Shown in pieces: positions 18,925-28,757 of a stretch of DNA of 64,000 nucleotides (positions within the stretch are counted from its first letter, which is position 1; every line of letters begins with the position of its first letter). Source of the stretch: CAVVST01 sp963750995 (GTDB taxonomy: Bacteria; Acidobacteriota; Vicinamibacteria; Vicinamibacterales; UBA2999). The notes beneath the pieces are model-generated. The model was not told where the DNA came from and made no database searches. It saw nothing but the letters and a program-made list of their open reading frames with translations. A program made the translations under genes and the position numbers. The stretch lies in contig CAVVST010000004.1 of assembly GCA_963750995.1 (NCBI GenBank), positions 310,001 through 374,000 on the forward strand, in the 5' to 3' direction.

Positions 18925-19594
18925 GATCCCTCTCCACCTGGCCGTCCTTCAGGTGGATGACGCGTCGCGCAAATGCCGCGACGTCGGCCTCGTGGGTGAC
19001 GAGCACGATGGTGTTACCCGCTTCGTAGAGCCTCTGAAACAGCGCCATGATCTCGGCGCCGGTCTTGGAATCGAGATTCCCGGTCGGCTCGTCGGCCAGC
19101 AGCAGCGAAGGATTGTTGACGAGGGCCCGGGCGATGGCGACGCGCTGGCGCTGGCCGCCGGACAGCTCGTTCGGACGGTGGGTCATCCGCGGCAGCAGGT
19201 CGACCTTCTCGAGTGCCGTGCGCGCCCGCGCCTCGCGATCGCGGGCCGGCACACCCGCATAAATCAGCGGCAGCTCGACGTTCTGCAGCGCCGTCGCGCG
19301 CGGCAGCAGGTTGAACGTCTGGAAGACAAACCCGATCTCTTCGTTTCGGATTCGCGCCAGCTCGTTATCGTTCATCTCGCTGACGCGCTTGCCGTTCAAC
19401 AGGTAGGCCCCCTTCGACGGGGTGTCGAGACAGCCGATCAGGTTCATCAGCGTGGACTTGCCCGATCCGGAAGGCCCCATGATCGCGACGTACTCGCCGC
19501 GCTCGATCGAGAGCGACACACCGCGCAGCGCATGGATCTCTTCGTCACCCATGATGTACGTCTTCCACAGGTCGTCGGTTTCGATCAGCGACAT
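18899..19594 (-). CDS. ABC transporter ATPase, MacB/LolD type
   Basis: A 231-residue ATPase with Walker A GPSGSGKST, Q-loop FVFQTFNLLPR, signature LSGGQRQR and Walker B LLLADEPTGNLDS. The pattern fits the MacB/LolD/FtsE group, which works by mechanotransmission rather than classical transport: lipoprotein release, toxin or peptide export, or division. The partner FtsX-like permease is not adjacent. The gene starts three bases after the stop of the J-domain gene and probably belongs to the pilB-like operon. The 3' end overlaps the convergent HTTM-like gene. Confidence 0.92.
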   Translation of the reverse strand: MSLIETDDLWKTYIMGDEEIHALRGVSLSIERGEYVAIMGPSGSGKSTLMNLIGCLDTPSKGAYLLNGKRVSEMNDNELARIRNEEIGFVFQTFNLLPRATALQNVELPLIYAGVPARDREARARTALEKVDLLPRMTHRPNELSGGQRQRVAIARALVNNPSLLLADEPTGNLDSKTGAEIMALFQRLYEAGNTIVLVTHEADVAAFARRVIHLKDGQVERDLIPVGSRS

Positions 19595-19597
19595 GCT

Positions 19598-20431
19598 CTA
19601 GAGGCCGGCAGCAAGACGCGCGAGAAACGATTTCACCTGCGGAGGGGCATCGGTCGGAACATGTGCCGCCCAAGTCCGCGTATTCACTGGGACGATCACC
19701 AGCCTCAGGCCAGCTGGCATCGGCTTGCGGCGCTGTTCGTTGATCGCCCGTCCGAGATCGGCGGCGGAAGCAACCGTCGTGCCCATGATGAAGATGCAGG
19801 CGTCGCGCTGGTCGTCTTTCTTCAAGCGCATGGCCATCGCCCACGTCTCATGTACCGCGGCCGCGTCGACCTGGTCGACGACCCGGGCCAGGAACCGCGG
19901 CGGAACCGTGCGGCTCAGGAAACCGGACTTCGGCGGCGCACACATGACGTCGAAGCCGGCAATCGGCACTTCGTCGCACGCGCCGAATTCCTGTCTGAGC
20001 GCGTGGCGGAAACGCTGCAGCGCCGCTTTCCGCACCAGATCGCTGGCGCCGACACGCTGCGACGCGCCCGGTTGGGGGCCAGCGCCCGGAACGGGCTCGG
20101 CCGGCGGGGGACGGTGCTCCGCGCGGCGCTCGACACGTTCGGCCTGACCAGCGGGCTCGGTCGCCGGCGGAGACGGCGACGAGGCGGCCGTCTCCAGCGC
20201 CGTCAGCTGCGCGTCGTAGTCGGCGCGCAGCGATTCATCACTGAGCGTCTTGTAGGCCTGTGTCAGTTCCGCCGCCTTGACGGAGGCGATCTCACGGAAC
20301 TCATGGCCCAGGTGCTGAACCTTGTCGGGATGGTACTTGGCGATCTCGCGGCGGAACGCGCGCTTGATTTCATCGGCGGGCGCCGTGGGCACGACGTCCA
20401 GAATCTCGTAGTAGCTGCCCCACGGACCCAC
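19598..20431 (-). CDS. J-domain protein with unrecognised C-terminal domain
   Basis: A 277-residue protein. Residues 6-75 form a J-domain: YYEILDVVPTAPADEIKRAF with HPD in KYHPDKVQHLG, then LTQAYKTLSDESLRADYD. A low-complexity Ala/Pro/Glu linker follows (about 80-130). The C-terminal 140 residues have alternating strands and helices (ACIFIMGTTVASAADLG, LRLVIVPVNTRTW) that I cannot assign. The HPD tripeptide implies it stimulates a DnaK-type chaperone. The GTG start lies four bases after the pilB-like stop and the next ABC gene follows after three bases, so the three are almost certainly co-transcribed. A role in assembling or turning over the secretion ATPase is inference. Confidence 0.82.
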   Translation of the reverse strand: MGPWGSYYEILDVVPTAPADEIKRAFRREIAKYHPDKVQHLGHEFREIASVKAAELTQAYKTLSDESLRADYDAQLTALETAASSPSPPATEPAGQAERVERRAEHRPPPAEPVPGAGPQPGASQRVGASDLVRKAALQRFRHALRQEFGACDEVPIAGFDVMCAPPKSGFLSRTVPPRFLARVVDQVDAAAVHETWAMAMRLKKDDQRDACIFIMGTTVASAADLGRAINEQRRKPMPAGLRLVIVPVNTRTWAAHVPTDAPPQVKSFLARLAAGL

Positions 20432-20435
20432 AAGC

Positions 20436-22457
20436 TTACTTCTTGAATTCGGCGACGTTGCTGGCGGCCGGGAGCTCGCGTCCGGGGCGCGTGGGTTCCA
20501 GCCTCTTCGCTCGGCGCCTGGCCGGCCTGCCGGCAGTGCTTCTGGCGCAGAAGGGACAGAACTTCCATCCGGGCTTGACCGGCTTGCCGCAGTGCGGACA
20601 CCCGCCCCCCACGTGATGTCCGCAGTTCGGGCACACGGTGAAATCGGCGGCGACGGTTTCGCTGCACTCGGGACATCGCGACTGCGAACGCCGCACCTCG
20701 GTGACCACGCGAAGGAGCTCCTGCGGGGTGGTCACGCCAGCCTTCACTTTCAGCAGGCCGTCTTCACCAAGCGAAATCATCCCTCCGGCAAGCGCGGCAT
20801 CCCGAAGCCGCGCCTCCGATCCGACCTGCGCGATTGTGCGGCGGAGATCGTCGGTAACGACCATGATCTCGTAAATGCCGAGGCGCCCGCGATATCCGGT
20901 CTGGTTGCAGTGCTCGCAGCCAACCGCGCGATAGAACGTCAACGTCGCGGCGTCAGCTTCCAAGATGCCCAGCGCCCGCAGCGTTTCGGCCTCTGGCGTG
21001 TGCGGACGCTTGCAATGCTCGCACAGGCGCCGAACCAGGCGTTGCGCCACCACGCCGATGAGACCAGACGCGGTGACGTACGGTTCGATCCCGATGTCCG
21101 CCAGCCGCGTCACGCACGACGGCGCGTCGTCGGTGTGCAAGGTCGACAACACGAGGTGGCCGGTCTGCGCCGCCTGCATCGCGATCCGGGCCGTTTCCTG
21201 GTCGCGGATTTCGCCGAGCAGCACCACGTCGGGATCCTGTCGCAGGATCGAGCGCAGCGCGTTGGCAAACGTCAGGTTGATCTTGGTGTTGATCTGGGTC
21301 TGATTAACGCCGGGGATCTGGTACTCGACCGGATCCTCGATGGTGACAATGTTGGTCCGCTCAGACCGGAGTGCGGCCAGCGCCGACGACAGCGTCGTCG
21401 TCTTGCCAGACCCGGTGGGTCCGACGACCAGAATCATCCCGTGCTGATGGCGCATGAAGTACCGGAGGTGCTCCATCGCGTGGCCCGACAAGCCGAGTTC
21501 CTCGAGCGGCGGGACCCCCTTGCGATGATCGAGCACGCGAAGCACGATCTTCTCGCCAAAAATCGTCCGCAGAGTCGAGACGCGCAGGTCGATCTCCTGG
21601 CCATCTTCGGTCGTCGCGCGGATGCGGCCGTCCTGGGGCAGCCGCTTCTCGGCGATGTCGAGCCCGGCCATGATCTTGATGCGTGCGACCACCCCCTCGT
21701 GGACCCACTTCGGCAGATCCATTACTTCTTTGAGGAGACCGTCGAGCCGTTGACGGACGACCACGTCCCCCTCGGTGGGCTCGATGTGGATGTCGCTCGC
21801 GCCGCTCTTGAGCGCGCTCTTGATCACGAGCTCGACCATGTCGATGATCGGCGCGGTCTCGGGTGTGGCCGGCTTGTTGGCCGCGGTCTGCTCGAAGACG
21901 TCTTCGTCGGCGGCGCTGCCCGACCTGATCCCGCCGACCTCGCCGGCGCTCCCCGCGCCCGCCGATGGCACCGGCTGGCCCGAACGTTGCCGTCCCTCGA
22001 TACCCAGCTGCGGCGCGACCCGCACCAGCGCCTTGTCGGGATACGAGCGGTTGATTGCGTCGACGATCTCGACACGGGTGGCAACGACCTGCTTGATGCG
22101 ATAGCCGGTCTGGAACTCGAGGTCCTGGACCAGCGTGAACAGCAGCGGATCCGACATGGCGACCGTCAGCACGTTCTTCTCGACGGCAACCGCGATGCAG
22201 TTGCGCTTCTGCGCAAGCTCTTTTGGGATCAGCCGGACGGCCGCGGCGGCAGGCGGATGCTCGCCGAGATCGACATACGAGAACCCGAGCTGATAGGCGA
22301 GCGCTTTCGCAATCTGGCGTTCGGTCGCCAGCTTCATCCGGATGAGGACCGACCCCAGGCGCTCGCCTGATCGCTTGTGTTCGACCAGCGCCGCCTGGAG
22401 GTCCGCCTCGGTGATGATCCCCGCCTGGCGGAGACACTCACCGATCATCGTGCGCAC
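20436..22457 (-). CDS. Type IV pilus / type II secretion ATPase, PilB/GspE family, with C-terminal zinc ribbons
   Basis: From the GTG at 22457 (GGAGG six bases upstream) the protein has 673 residues. Residues 1-60 form an MshEN domain with two tandem repeat motifs (IGECLRQAGIITEADLQAAL and RLGSVLIRMKLATERQIAKA); some MshEN domains bind cyclic di-GMP. The motor domain has Walker A GPTGSGKTTT, an Asp box near IVTIEDPVEYQIPG, Walker B LLGEIRDQETA and a histidine box around LSTLHTDDAP. The internal CEHC/CEHC zinc site is typical of PilB. Unusually, a CPEC/CPNC and a CPHC/CPFC zinc-ribbon pair follows at about 595-640, with a basic tail. It should polymerise pilin or pseudopilin. Other pilus genes are not in view. 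Confidence 0.93.
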   Translation of the reverse strand: MRTMIGECLRQAGIITEADLQAALVEHKRSGERLGSVLIRMKLATERQIAKALAYQLGFSYVDLGEHPPAAAAVRLIPKELAQKRNCIAVAVEKNVLTVAMSDPLLFTLVQDLEFQTGYRIKQVVATRVEIVDAINRSYPDKALVRVAPQLGIEGRQRSGQPVPSAGAGSAGEVGGIRSGSAADEDVFEQTAANKPATPETAPIIDMVELVIKSALKSGASDIHIEPTEGDVVVRQRLDGLLKEVMDLPKWVHEGVVARIKIMAGLDIAEKRLPQDGRIRATTEDGQEIDLRVSTLRTIFGEKIVLRVLDHRKGVPPLEELGLSGHAMEHLRYFMRHQHGMILVVGPTGSGKTTTLSSALAALRSERTNIVTIEDPVEYQIPGVNQTQINTKINLTFANALRSILRQDPDVVLLGEIRDQETARIAMQAAQTGHLVLSTLHTDDAPSCVTRLADIGIEPYVTASGLIGVVAQRLVRRLCEHCKRPHTPEAETLRALGILEADAATLTFYRAVGCEHCNQTGYRGRLGIYEIMVVTDDLRRTIAQVGSEARLRDAALAGGMISLGEDGLLKVKAGVTTPQELLRVVTEVRRSQSRCPECSETVAADFTVCPNCGHHVGGGCPHCGKPVKPGWKFCPFCARSTAGRPARRRAKRLEPTRPGRELPAASNVAEFKK

Positions 22458-22463
22458 GAAAAT

Positions 22464-22468
22464 CCTCC
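22464..22468 (-). promoter_or_regulatory. Ribosome binding site fixing the GTG start of the PilB-like gene
   Basis: GGAGG on the minus strand stands six bases before GTG at 22457. It argues against the longer frame starting at 22490 and the internal ATG at 22448. Confidence 0.6.
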
Positions 22469-22556
22469 GGAAATCGCCATTCGGCCCCATCTCCGTTTCG
22501 GTCGCTCGGCAGCCTCCCGGTAGTCAAACCGCAATTCCGGTAAGCAAATGACAGAT

Positions 22557-22586
22557 TTGGTGTCCGGCTTAGGCCGACAATATTAA
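22557..22586 (+). promoter_or_regulatory. Possible promoter of the GGDEF gene
   Basis: TTGGTG (22557-22562) and TATTAA (22581-22586) are 18 bases apart in the pilB/GGDEF divergent region, about 60 bases before the ATG. The match to consensus is only moderate. Confidence 0.25.
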
Positions 22587-22643
22587 CGTAAGTCGCCCAG
22601 GCCCCCTCGCGCCGCCGACTCCTGAACTACCATCTCTTGGGCA

Positions 22644-23663
22644 ATGGAACCTTCCGACTCCGGCCGCGGGGATGTGCAGAATGTCGTCGAACTCCGCACC
22701 CAACTCGCGCGCGTGCTCCAGCAGCGGGCGGAGGCAATCGTCAAGGACACGATTTCCGTGTGCCTGTTCGCGGGAACGGAGCGCATCGCCGCTGAAGACT
22801 GCGCCAGGCTCGTCGGCCTGACGTTCCAGTGGCTGGCAGGCGCGGTCCAGGAGGGCGCGCTCGACTCGCGCACCGCGGTCGTCGGGGAGCTGGGACAGCT
22901 CCTGAGCGAGAAGGGTGTCGATACCCGCATCGTATTCAACGTTGTCTACCTGATGGAACGAACGGCGCTCGATGAAATCGCGGCTGACGACGCCTTCGAC
23001 GGGGAGGCGCAGTCCTGGCCGATCGTCGCGCAGATGGTGCGCCGCGCCTCCTTCGACGTGTGCAGCGTGTTCACCGAATACCTCTCTCGCGACATGGCGA
23101 CTGCAGCGATCGTCGACCCTTTGACAACCCTGCACACCCGATCGGTGTTCATCGCCGCGCTCGAGAAGGAAATCCAGCGCTCGGAGCGATACGGCCATCC
23201 GTTTGCCATCGTCCTGTTCGATGTCGACAACCTCGGCGAGATCAACGTCACGCACGGCTACGGCGCCGGCGACCGCATCATCGAGCGCATCGGCATCACC
23301 ATCCGGAACTATTTCCGCGACACCGACTGGGTCGCGCGAACGGCGGGCGATGCATTTGGCGTGATTCTTCCGGAGATTCAGCCCGTCGATGCTGTACGGC
23401 TTGCCGACCGCGTACGGAACATGGTGCGCGAACGGCTGCAGCTCCACGACCATCGTTCAAACACGCAGTTTCCAGTGACGGTGTCCGCCGGCGTCCTGAT
23501 TGCCGAATCGGTCGACAAGAGTGTCCGGGCCGATCAGATGATGGTTGAAGCGAAGGAGGCGGTGGACCTGGCGAAAAAAGCGGGGCGCAACCGGGTCGAG
23601 GCCGCTGTCGTCACCATCGGCCGCAGCGTGGCGCCGACCCGCGCCGGAATTTCGATGGACTAG
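22644..23663 (+). CDS. GGDEF-domain protein with altered active-site motif and intact I-site
   Basis: A 339-residue cytoplasmic protein. Residues 1-150 are a helical domain with no match I recognise. The GGDEF domain starts at DPLTTLHTRSVF (about 155) and contains FDVDNLGEINVTHGYGAGD. The signature reads AGDAF (residues 234-238) instead of GGDEF, losing the first Gly and the Glu. The product-inhibition site RxxD (RDTD, 225-228) stands at the proper five-residue distance. Such proteins often bind cyclic di-GMP rather than make it, although weak synthesis cannot be excluded. It is divergent from the PilB-like gene whose MshEN domain may bind the same nucleotide. Its 3' end overlaps the convergent acs gene by four bases. 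Confidence 0.88.
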   Translation: MEPSDSGRGDVQNVVELRTQLARVLQQRAEAIVKDTISVCLFAGTERIAAEDCARLVGLTFQWLAGAVQEGALDSRTAVVGELGQLLSEKGVDTRIVFNVVYLMERTALDEIAADDAFDGEAQSWPIVAQMVRRASFDVCSVFTEYLSRDMATAAIVDPLTTLHTRSVFIAALEKEIQRSERYGHPFAIVLFDVDNLGEINVTHGYGAGDRIIERIGITIRNYFRDTDWVARTAGDAFGVILPEIQPVDAVRLADRVRNMVRERLQLHDHRSNTQFPVTVSAGVLIAESVDKSVRADQMMVEAKEAVDLAKKAGRNRVEAAVVTIGRSVAPTRAGISMD

Positions 23664-25625
23664 TGGTCTTCCTGGTACTGTTCCTTCAGCCGGGCGATGA
23701 CGTTGGGGTCGGCCAGCGTGGTAGTGTCGCCCAGCGCCTTCCCTTCCGCAATATCGCGTAGCAGCCGACGCATGATCTTGCCCGAACGCGTCTTGGGCAG
23801 ATCGGCGGTGAAGATGATGTCGTCCGGCCGCGCGATCGCGCCGATTTTCTTGACGACGTGATCCTTGAGCTCGGCCATGAGCATCTCGCTCGGGGGCGAC
23901 CCTTCCTTCAGCGTCACGAACGCCGCCACCGCCTGACCCTTGATCTCGTGCGGGCGGCCGACGACCGCGGCCTCCGCGACGCCCGGGTGATCGACCAGCG
24001 CGCTCTCCACTTCCATGGTCCCGATGCGATGGCCGGCAACGTTGAGCACGTCGTCGACGCGGCCGAGCAGCCAGAAGAATCCGTCCTGATCGCGCTTGGC
24101 ACCGTCGCCGGTGAAGTAGATATCAGGTGTCCAACGGCTCCAGTACTGCTTCACGTAGCGGTCCTGGTCGCCGTAGATTCCCCGGAGCATCGCCGGCCAC
24201 GGACGCGTGAGCGTGAGCAGGCCGCCGCCGACTTCGATGCCGTCACCCTTGTCGTTCTTGATCTCGGCCTTGATGCCGGGAAACGCGCGCGTGGCTGAAC
24301 CGGGCTTGCACGTCGTGATGCCCGGAAGCGGCGTGATCATGATCGCGCCCGTTTCCGTCTGCCACCACGTGTCGACCACCGGGCACCGTTCGCCGCCGAT
24401 GTGCCGGTAGTACCAGACCCACGCTTCCGGATTGATCGGCTCACCGACCGATCCGAGCAGGCGCAGCGACGACAGGTCGCGCCTCGCCGGCCAATCCGTG
24501 CCCCACCGCATGAACGCGCGAATCGCGGTCGGCGCGGTGTAGAAAATCGTCACACCGTAGCGTTCAATGATCTGCCAGAAGCGGTCCTTCTCCGGCCAGT
24601 CGGGTGCGCCTTCGTACATGAGCACAGTGGCGCCGTTCGCGAGCGGGCCGTAGACGACGTAGCTGTGTCCGGTCACCCAGCCGATGTCAGCGGTGCACCA
24701 ATAGACGTCGTCGTCCTTGAGGTCGAACACCCATTTGGTCGTCGCGTAGGTGCCGACCAGGTAGCCGGCGGTCGTGTGCACGATCCCCTTCGGCTTTCCG
24801 GTGGTACCGGACGTGTAGAGGATGTAAAGCATGTCCTCCGCGTCCATGCGCTCCGGCTCGCAGTTGTAGGGCGCGTCCTGCATCAAACGGTGATACCAGT
24901 GGTCGCGGCCCTCAACGACGTGAATCGGCAGCGGCGATCCATGGAGACGCTGGACGATGACGACGTTGCGGATCGACGGCGTGCCCTTCAGCGCTTCGTC
25001 GGCCATCTGCTTCAGTGGAACGACCTGGCCGCGACGCCAGCCGCCGTCAGCCGTGACCAGCAGGGTGCACTGCGAGTCGTTGATGCGATCGCGCAACGAC
25101 TCGGCGCTGAAACCGCCGAAGACGACTGAGTGGATGGCGCCGATCCGTGCACACGCCAGCATCGCAATCGCGAGCTCGGGGATGAGCGGCAGGTAGAGCG
25201 CGACGCGGTCGCCGCGCTTCACGCCGAGCGACTTCAAGACGTTGGCGAACTGGCTGACCTGGCGATAGAGATCGAAATAGGTGAGCGGTCCGCCGATCGC
25301 CGGGTTCACCTTCCCAGACGATCGCCGCCTTGTTGCGGCGCGCACCCTTCGCATGGCGATCGACGCAGTTCACGCTGGCGTTGAGCGTTCCGCCGACGAA
25401 CCACTTCGCATGCGGCGGCTGCCAGTCGAGCACCTTGGACCACGGCGTGAACCAGTCGAGTTCCGAGGCGAACCCGGCCCAGAACCCTTCTGGATCGGCC
25501 TCAGCGCGCGCGTAGACCGACTCGTCGCGCACGTGCGCGTGCGCGCGAAACGTCTCCGGCGGAACAAACGTCCGATCTTCCCGGAGGAGGTCTGAGATTT
25601 CCGCTGGGGGCCTTTTGTCCGTCAT
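23660..25625 (-). CDS. acs: Acetyl-CoA synthetase, frame broken near 25287
   Basis: After repair this is about 654 residues, the normal length for AMP-forming acetyl-CoA synthetase. The N-terminal part (25625 to about 25290) reads WFTPWSKVLDW and NKAAIVWEGEPGDRRT. The rest resumes one frame over at LTYFDLYRQVSQFANVLK. It includes the AMP-binding motif YTSGTTGKPKGIVHT, DTWWQTETGAI, YFTGDGAKRDQDG and the acetylatable lysine motif KTRSGKIMRR. One extra base in GGACCGCTC (25286-25288) accounts for the shift. The enzyme activates acetate to acetyl-CoA through acetyl-adenylate; Lys acetylation in the last motif usually switches it off. It follows the inositol-phosphate synthase gene on the same strand, separated by a hairpin. 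Confidence 0.9.
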
Positions 25626-25636
25626 AGGACTGGTAG

Positions 25637-25661
25637 GCCGGGTTCCGCGTCGCGGACCCGG

Positions 25662-25662
<1 letters not shown>
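25637..25662 (-). repeat. Hairpin between the inositol-phosphate synthase and acs genes
   Basis: Arms gccgggttccgc (25637-25648) and gcggacccggc (25652-25662) pair with one bulged base and a three-base loop. It lies immediately after the upstream gene's stop and may attenuate or stabilise the mRNA between the two genes. Confidence 0.45.
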
Positions 25663-26975
<1,313 letters not shown>

Positions 26976-27004
26976 GATCGGCCACTATATCATGAGGAAA
27001 ATCG

Positions 27005-27550
27005 ATGTTTTTTCTACGCAAGTCGAACCTCGAGCGGTTGCCGGTGGCGATGAGCGGCGTGCGTATGGGCGAGCGCGCGCTGCAGATCGGTATCGACGAT
27101 CGATCGCTGGCCGGGGCGATCGCCGCGAAGGTGGGACTGAGCGGACATGCTGCACTTGCGGTCGCCAATGAGGGCAAGGCGGCGCATGCGCGCAGCGCAG
27201 GCGAGACGGCCGGCGTCCTCGTCGACGTGCAGGTCACCGCGTTCGCGCCGCTGCCGTTCGAGGCCGATGCGTTCGATGTCGTCGTGGTGCACGCCGGCGA
27301 CGCGTCGCTCCCCGCGCTCACCGATCCGGCGGGTGCTCCGCTGCTGCGCGAGGCGCATCGCGTACTTCGCCCCGGCGGCCGCATCCTGGTCATCGAGGGC
27401 GGTCCTCGTGGTGTCGCCTCGATGCTGCGGCCACGCGCACGACGGCTCGACCCGGCCGCCACGGTGGCGGCGCTCAGCACCGCCGGATTCCGCGCCGCGC
27501 GCCCGCTCGCCGAACGCGAAGGCTACCGCTTCACCGAAGGCCTCAGGTAA
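27005..27550 (+). CDS. SAM-dependent methyltransferase-like protein (type 11)
   Basis: A 181-residue protein with the later half of a class I methyltransferase: DAFDVVVVHAGD, then LLREAHRVLRPGGRILVIEGG. The N-terminal glycine-rich SAM motif is weak (ALQIGIDDRSLAG), so it may be a reduced or divergent member. Start ATG 27005 has GAGG upstream. No signal peptide is visible. It shares a very short divergent region with the inositol-phosphate synthase gene, which hints at joint regulation, but a functional link is not shown. The substrate is unknown. Confidence 0.75.
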   Translation: MFFLRKSNLERLPVAMSGVRMGERALQIGIDDRSLAGAIAAKVGLSGHAALAVANEGKAAHARSAGETAGVLVDVQVTAFAPLPFEADAFDVVVVHAGDASLPALTDPAGAPLLREAHRVLRPGGRILVIEGGPRGVASMLRPRARRLDPAATVAALSTAGFRAARPLAEREGYRFTEGLR

Positions 27551-27553
27551 AAG

Positions 27554-27637
27554 AATGGGGTCGGGGGTCATTTAACGAGGACACCCGCGAGCGTCCGATC
27601 GCGCGAGTGTCTCGAACACCTGACCGCCGACCCCATT
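27554..27637. repeat. Inverted repeat aatggggtcgg ... ccgaccccatt
   Basis: Perfect 11-base arms at 27554-27564 and 27627-27637 frame about 60 bases between the methyltransferase stop and the TonB-like gene. The GGGGTC core recurs in the cluster at 56766. It looks like a small dispersed inverted-repeat element, and may also act as a terminator. Confidence 0.55.
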
Positions 27638-27683
27638 TTCAGGCCAGAATTCGTGCGGAAACGCAGGCAAGGCTTTTGCCTCC

Positions 27684-28751
27684 GTGCTTGTCGGATTGAT
27701 GTCCCAAAATCTTTCCGACCAAGTCTTTACAGCGGCTGAGCTCGCGCGCGCCGCCGGCGTCCCGCGGCACGACGTGGAGACGTATCTCGCAGCGGGCGAA
27801 ATCCGAACGGTGCGCGGCACCGCGTTCATCACGACCGCCGAGGCGGTGCGCGGAGGCCGGTTGCTGCGGGCAGCCGCAGCCAGCCGTCCGCAGCCGGCGA
27901 TCTCGCTCTTCGCGGTCGCTGCCGGCGCCCGGGCGTCGGTCGTCGAACGGCGCGGCGGGCTGCCGGCGGTGGTTTCGTCGGCGTTTCACGCGGCACTCAT
28001 TGCCGTCGCATTTTGGTTCTCTGCCGGTACCGACACCGCGGCCGTGGTCGATACCGAGACGGAACCGGCGCGCCTCGTGTTCATCATGAGCCCAGGGATC
28101 GGTGGCGGCGGTGGTGGTGGCGGCCTGAAGAACCCGCTGCCGCCGCCGAAGGTCAAACGCATCGGGCTCAAACGCGCAACGGTCTCTGTGCCGGAAGTGG
28201 CGCCGCCTCCGCCACCACCAACTCCACAGCCGGTGACGCCGCCGCCGCCCGAGCCACTGCCGGCGCGGCCAATCGTCGCGCCAGTGGTGACAGCCAAGGT
28301 GGATCCGGTAGAACAGGTCGGCGTGATCGAGAAGCCGGCTCCTACGCCGCCCAGCCAGGGACCCGGTACGAACGGCGGCGCCGGATCCGGCCAGGGCGTC
28401 GGCAACGGTGAAGGAAGCGGCAGCGGCATCGGCGACGGATCGGGCGGCGGCATTGGCGGCGGTCCCTATCGTCCCGGCAGCGGCGTGACGCCGCCGCGGC
28501 TGCTGCGCGAGGTCAAGGCTGAATACACCGAGGAAGCCAGGCGCCGGGCGATCACCGGCGACGTGGTGCTCGAAATCGTCGTGCTTCGAGATGGATCGGT
28601 CGGCGCCGTGAGAGTACTCCGGGGCCTGGGGCTCGGACTGGATCAGCGGGCGGTGAGCGCGGTCCGTCAATGGCGGTTCGCGCCGTCGACGCTGCGCGGC
28701 ACGCCGGTGGACGTAATTGTCGAAGTGGCGGTGGAATTCACGCTGCGGTAA
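27684..28751 (+). CDS. TonB-family protein with an N-terminal helix-turn-helix-like domain
   Basis: A 355-residue protein. Residues about 10-65 look like a MerR/excisionase-type winged HTH (FTAAELARAAGVPRHDVETYLAAGEI). Then come a basic stretch, one membrane helix (about residues 96-116), a long Gly- and Pro-rich periplasmic spacer, and a TonB C-terminal domain (PPRLLREVKAEYTEEARRRA, then VSAVRQWRFAPSTLRG). TonB links proton-motive force to outer-membrane receptors. A DNA-binding-like domain on the cytoplasmic side is unusual and could couple gene regulation to the envelope, or may bind protein. The start is GTG 27684, or ATG 27699. Downstream genes probably share the transcript. Confidence 0.85.
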   Translation: MLVGLMSQNLSDQVFTAAELARAAGVPRHDVETYLAAGEIRTVRGTAFITTAEAVRGGRLLRAAAASRPQPAISLFAVAAGARASVVERRGGLPAVVSSAFHAALIAVAFWFSAGTDTAAVVDTETEPARLVFIMSPGIGGGGGGGGLKNPLPPPKVKRIGLKRATVSVPEVAPPPPPPTPQPVTPPPPEPLPARPIVAPVVTAKVDPVEQVGVIEKPAPTPPSQGPGTNGGAGSGQGVGNGEGSGSGIGDGSGGGIGGGPYRPGSGVTPPRLLREVKAEYTEEARRRAITGDVVLEIVVLRDGSVGAVRVLRGLGLGLDQRAVSAVRQWRFAPSTLRGTPVDVIVEVAVEFTLR

Positions 28752-28757
28752 GGAACC

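Noticed and set aside
18953..20446. Plus-strand frame of 497 codons antisense to the ABC and J-domain genes
   Set aside because: The opposite strand has complete, motif-rich genes with tight spacing; this frame has none.
20592..22370. Long plus-strand frame antisense to the PilB-like gene
   Set aside because: It mirrors codon structure of the real gene, has no family motifs and lacks a ribosome site.
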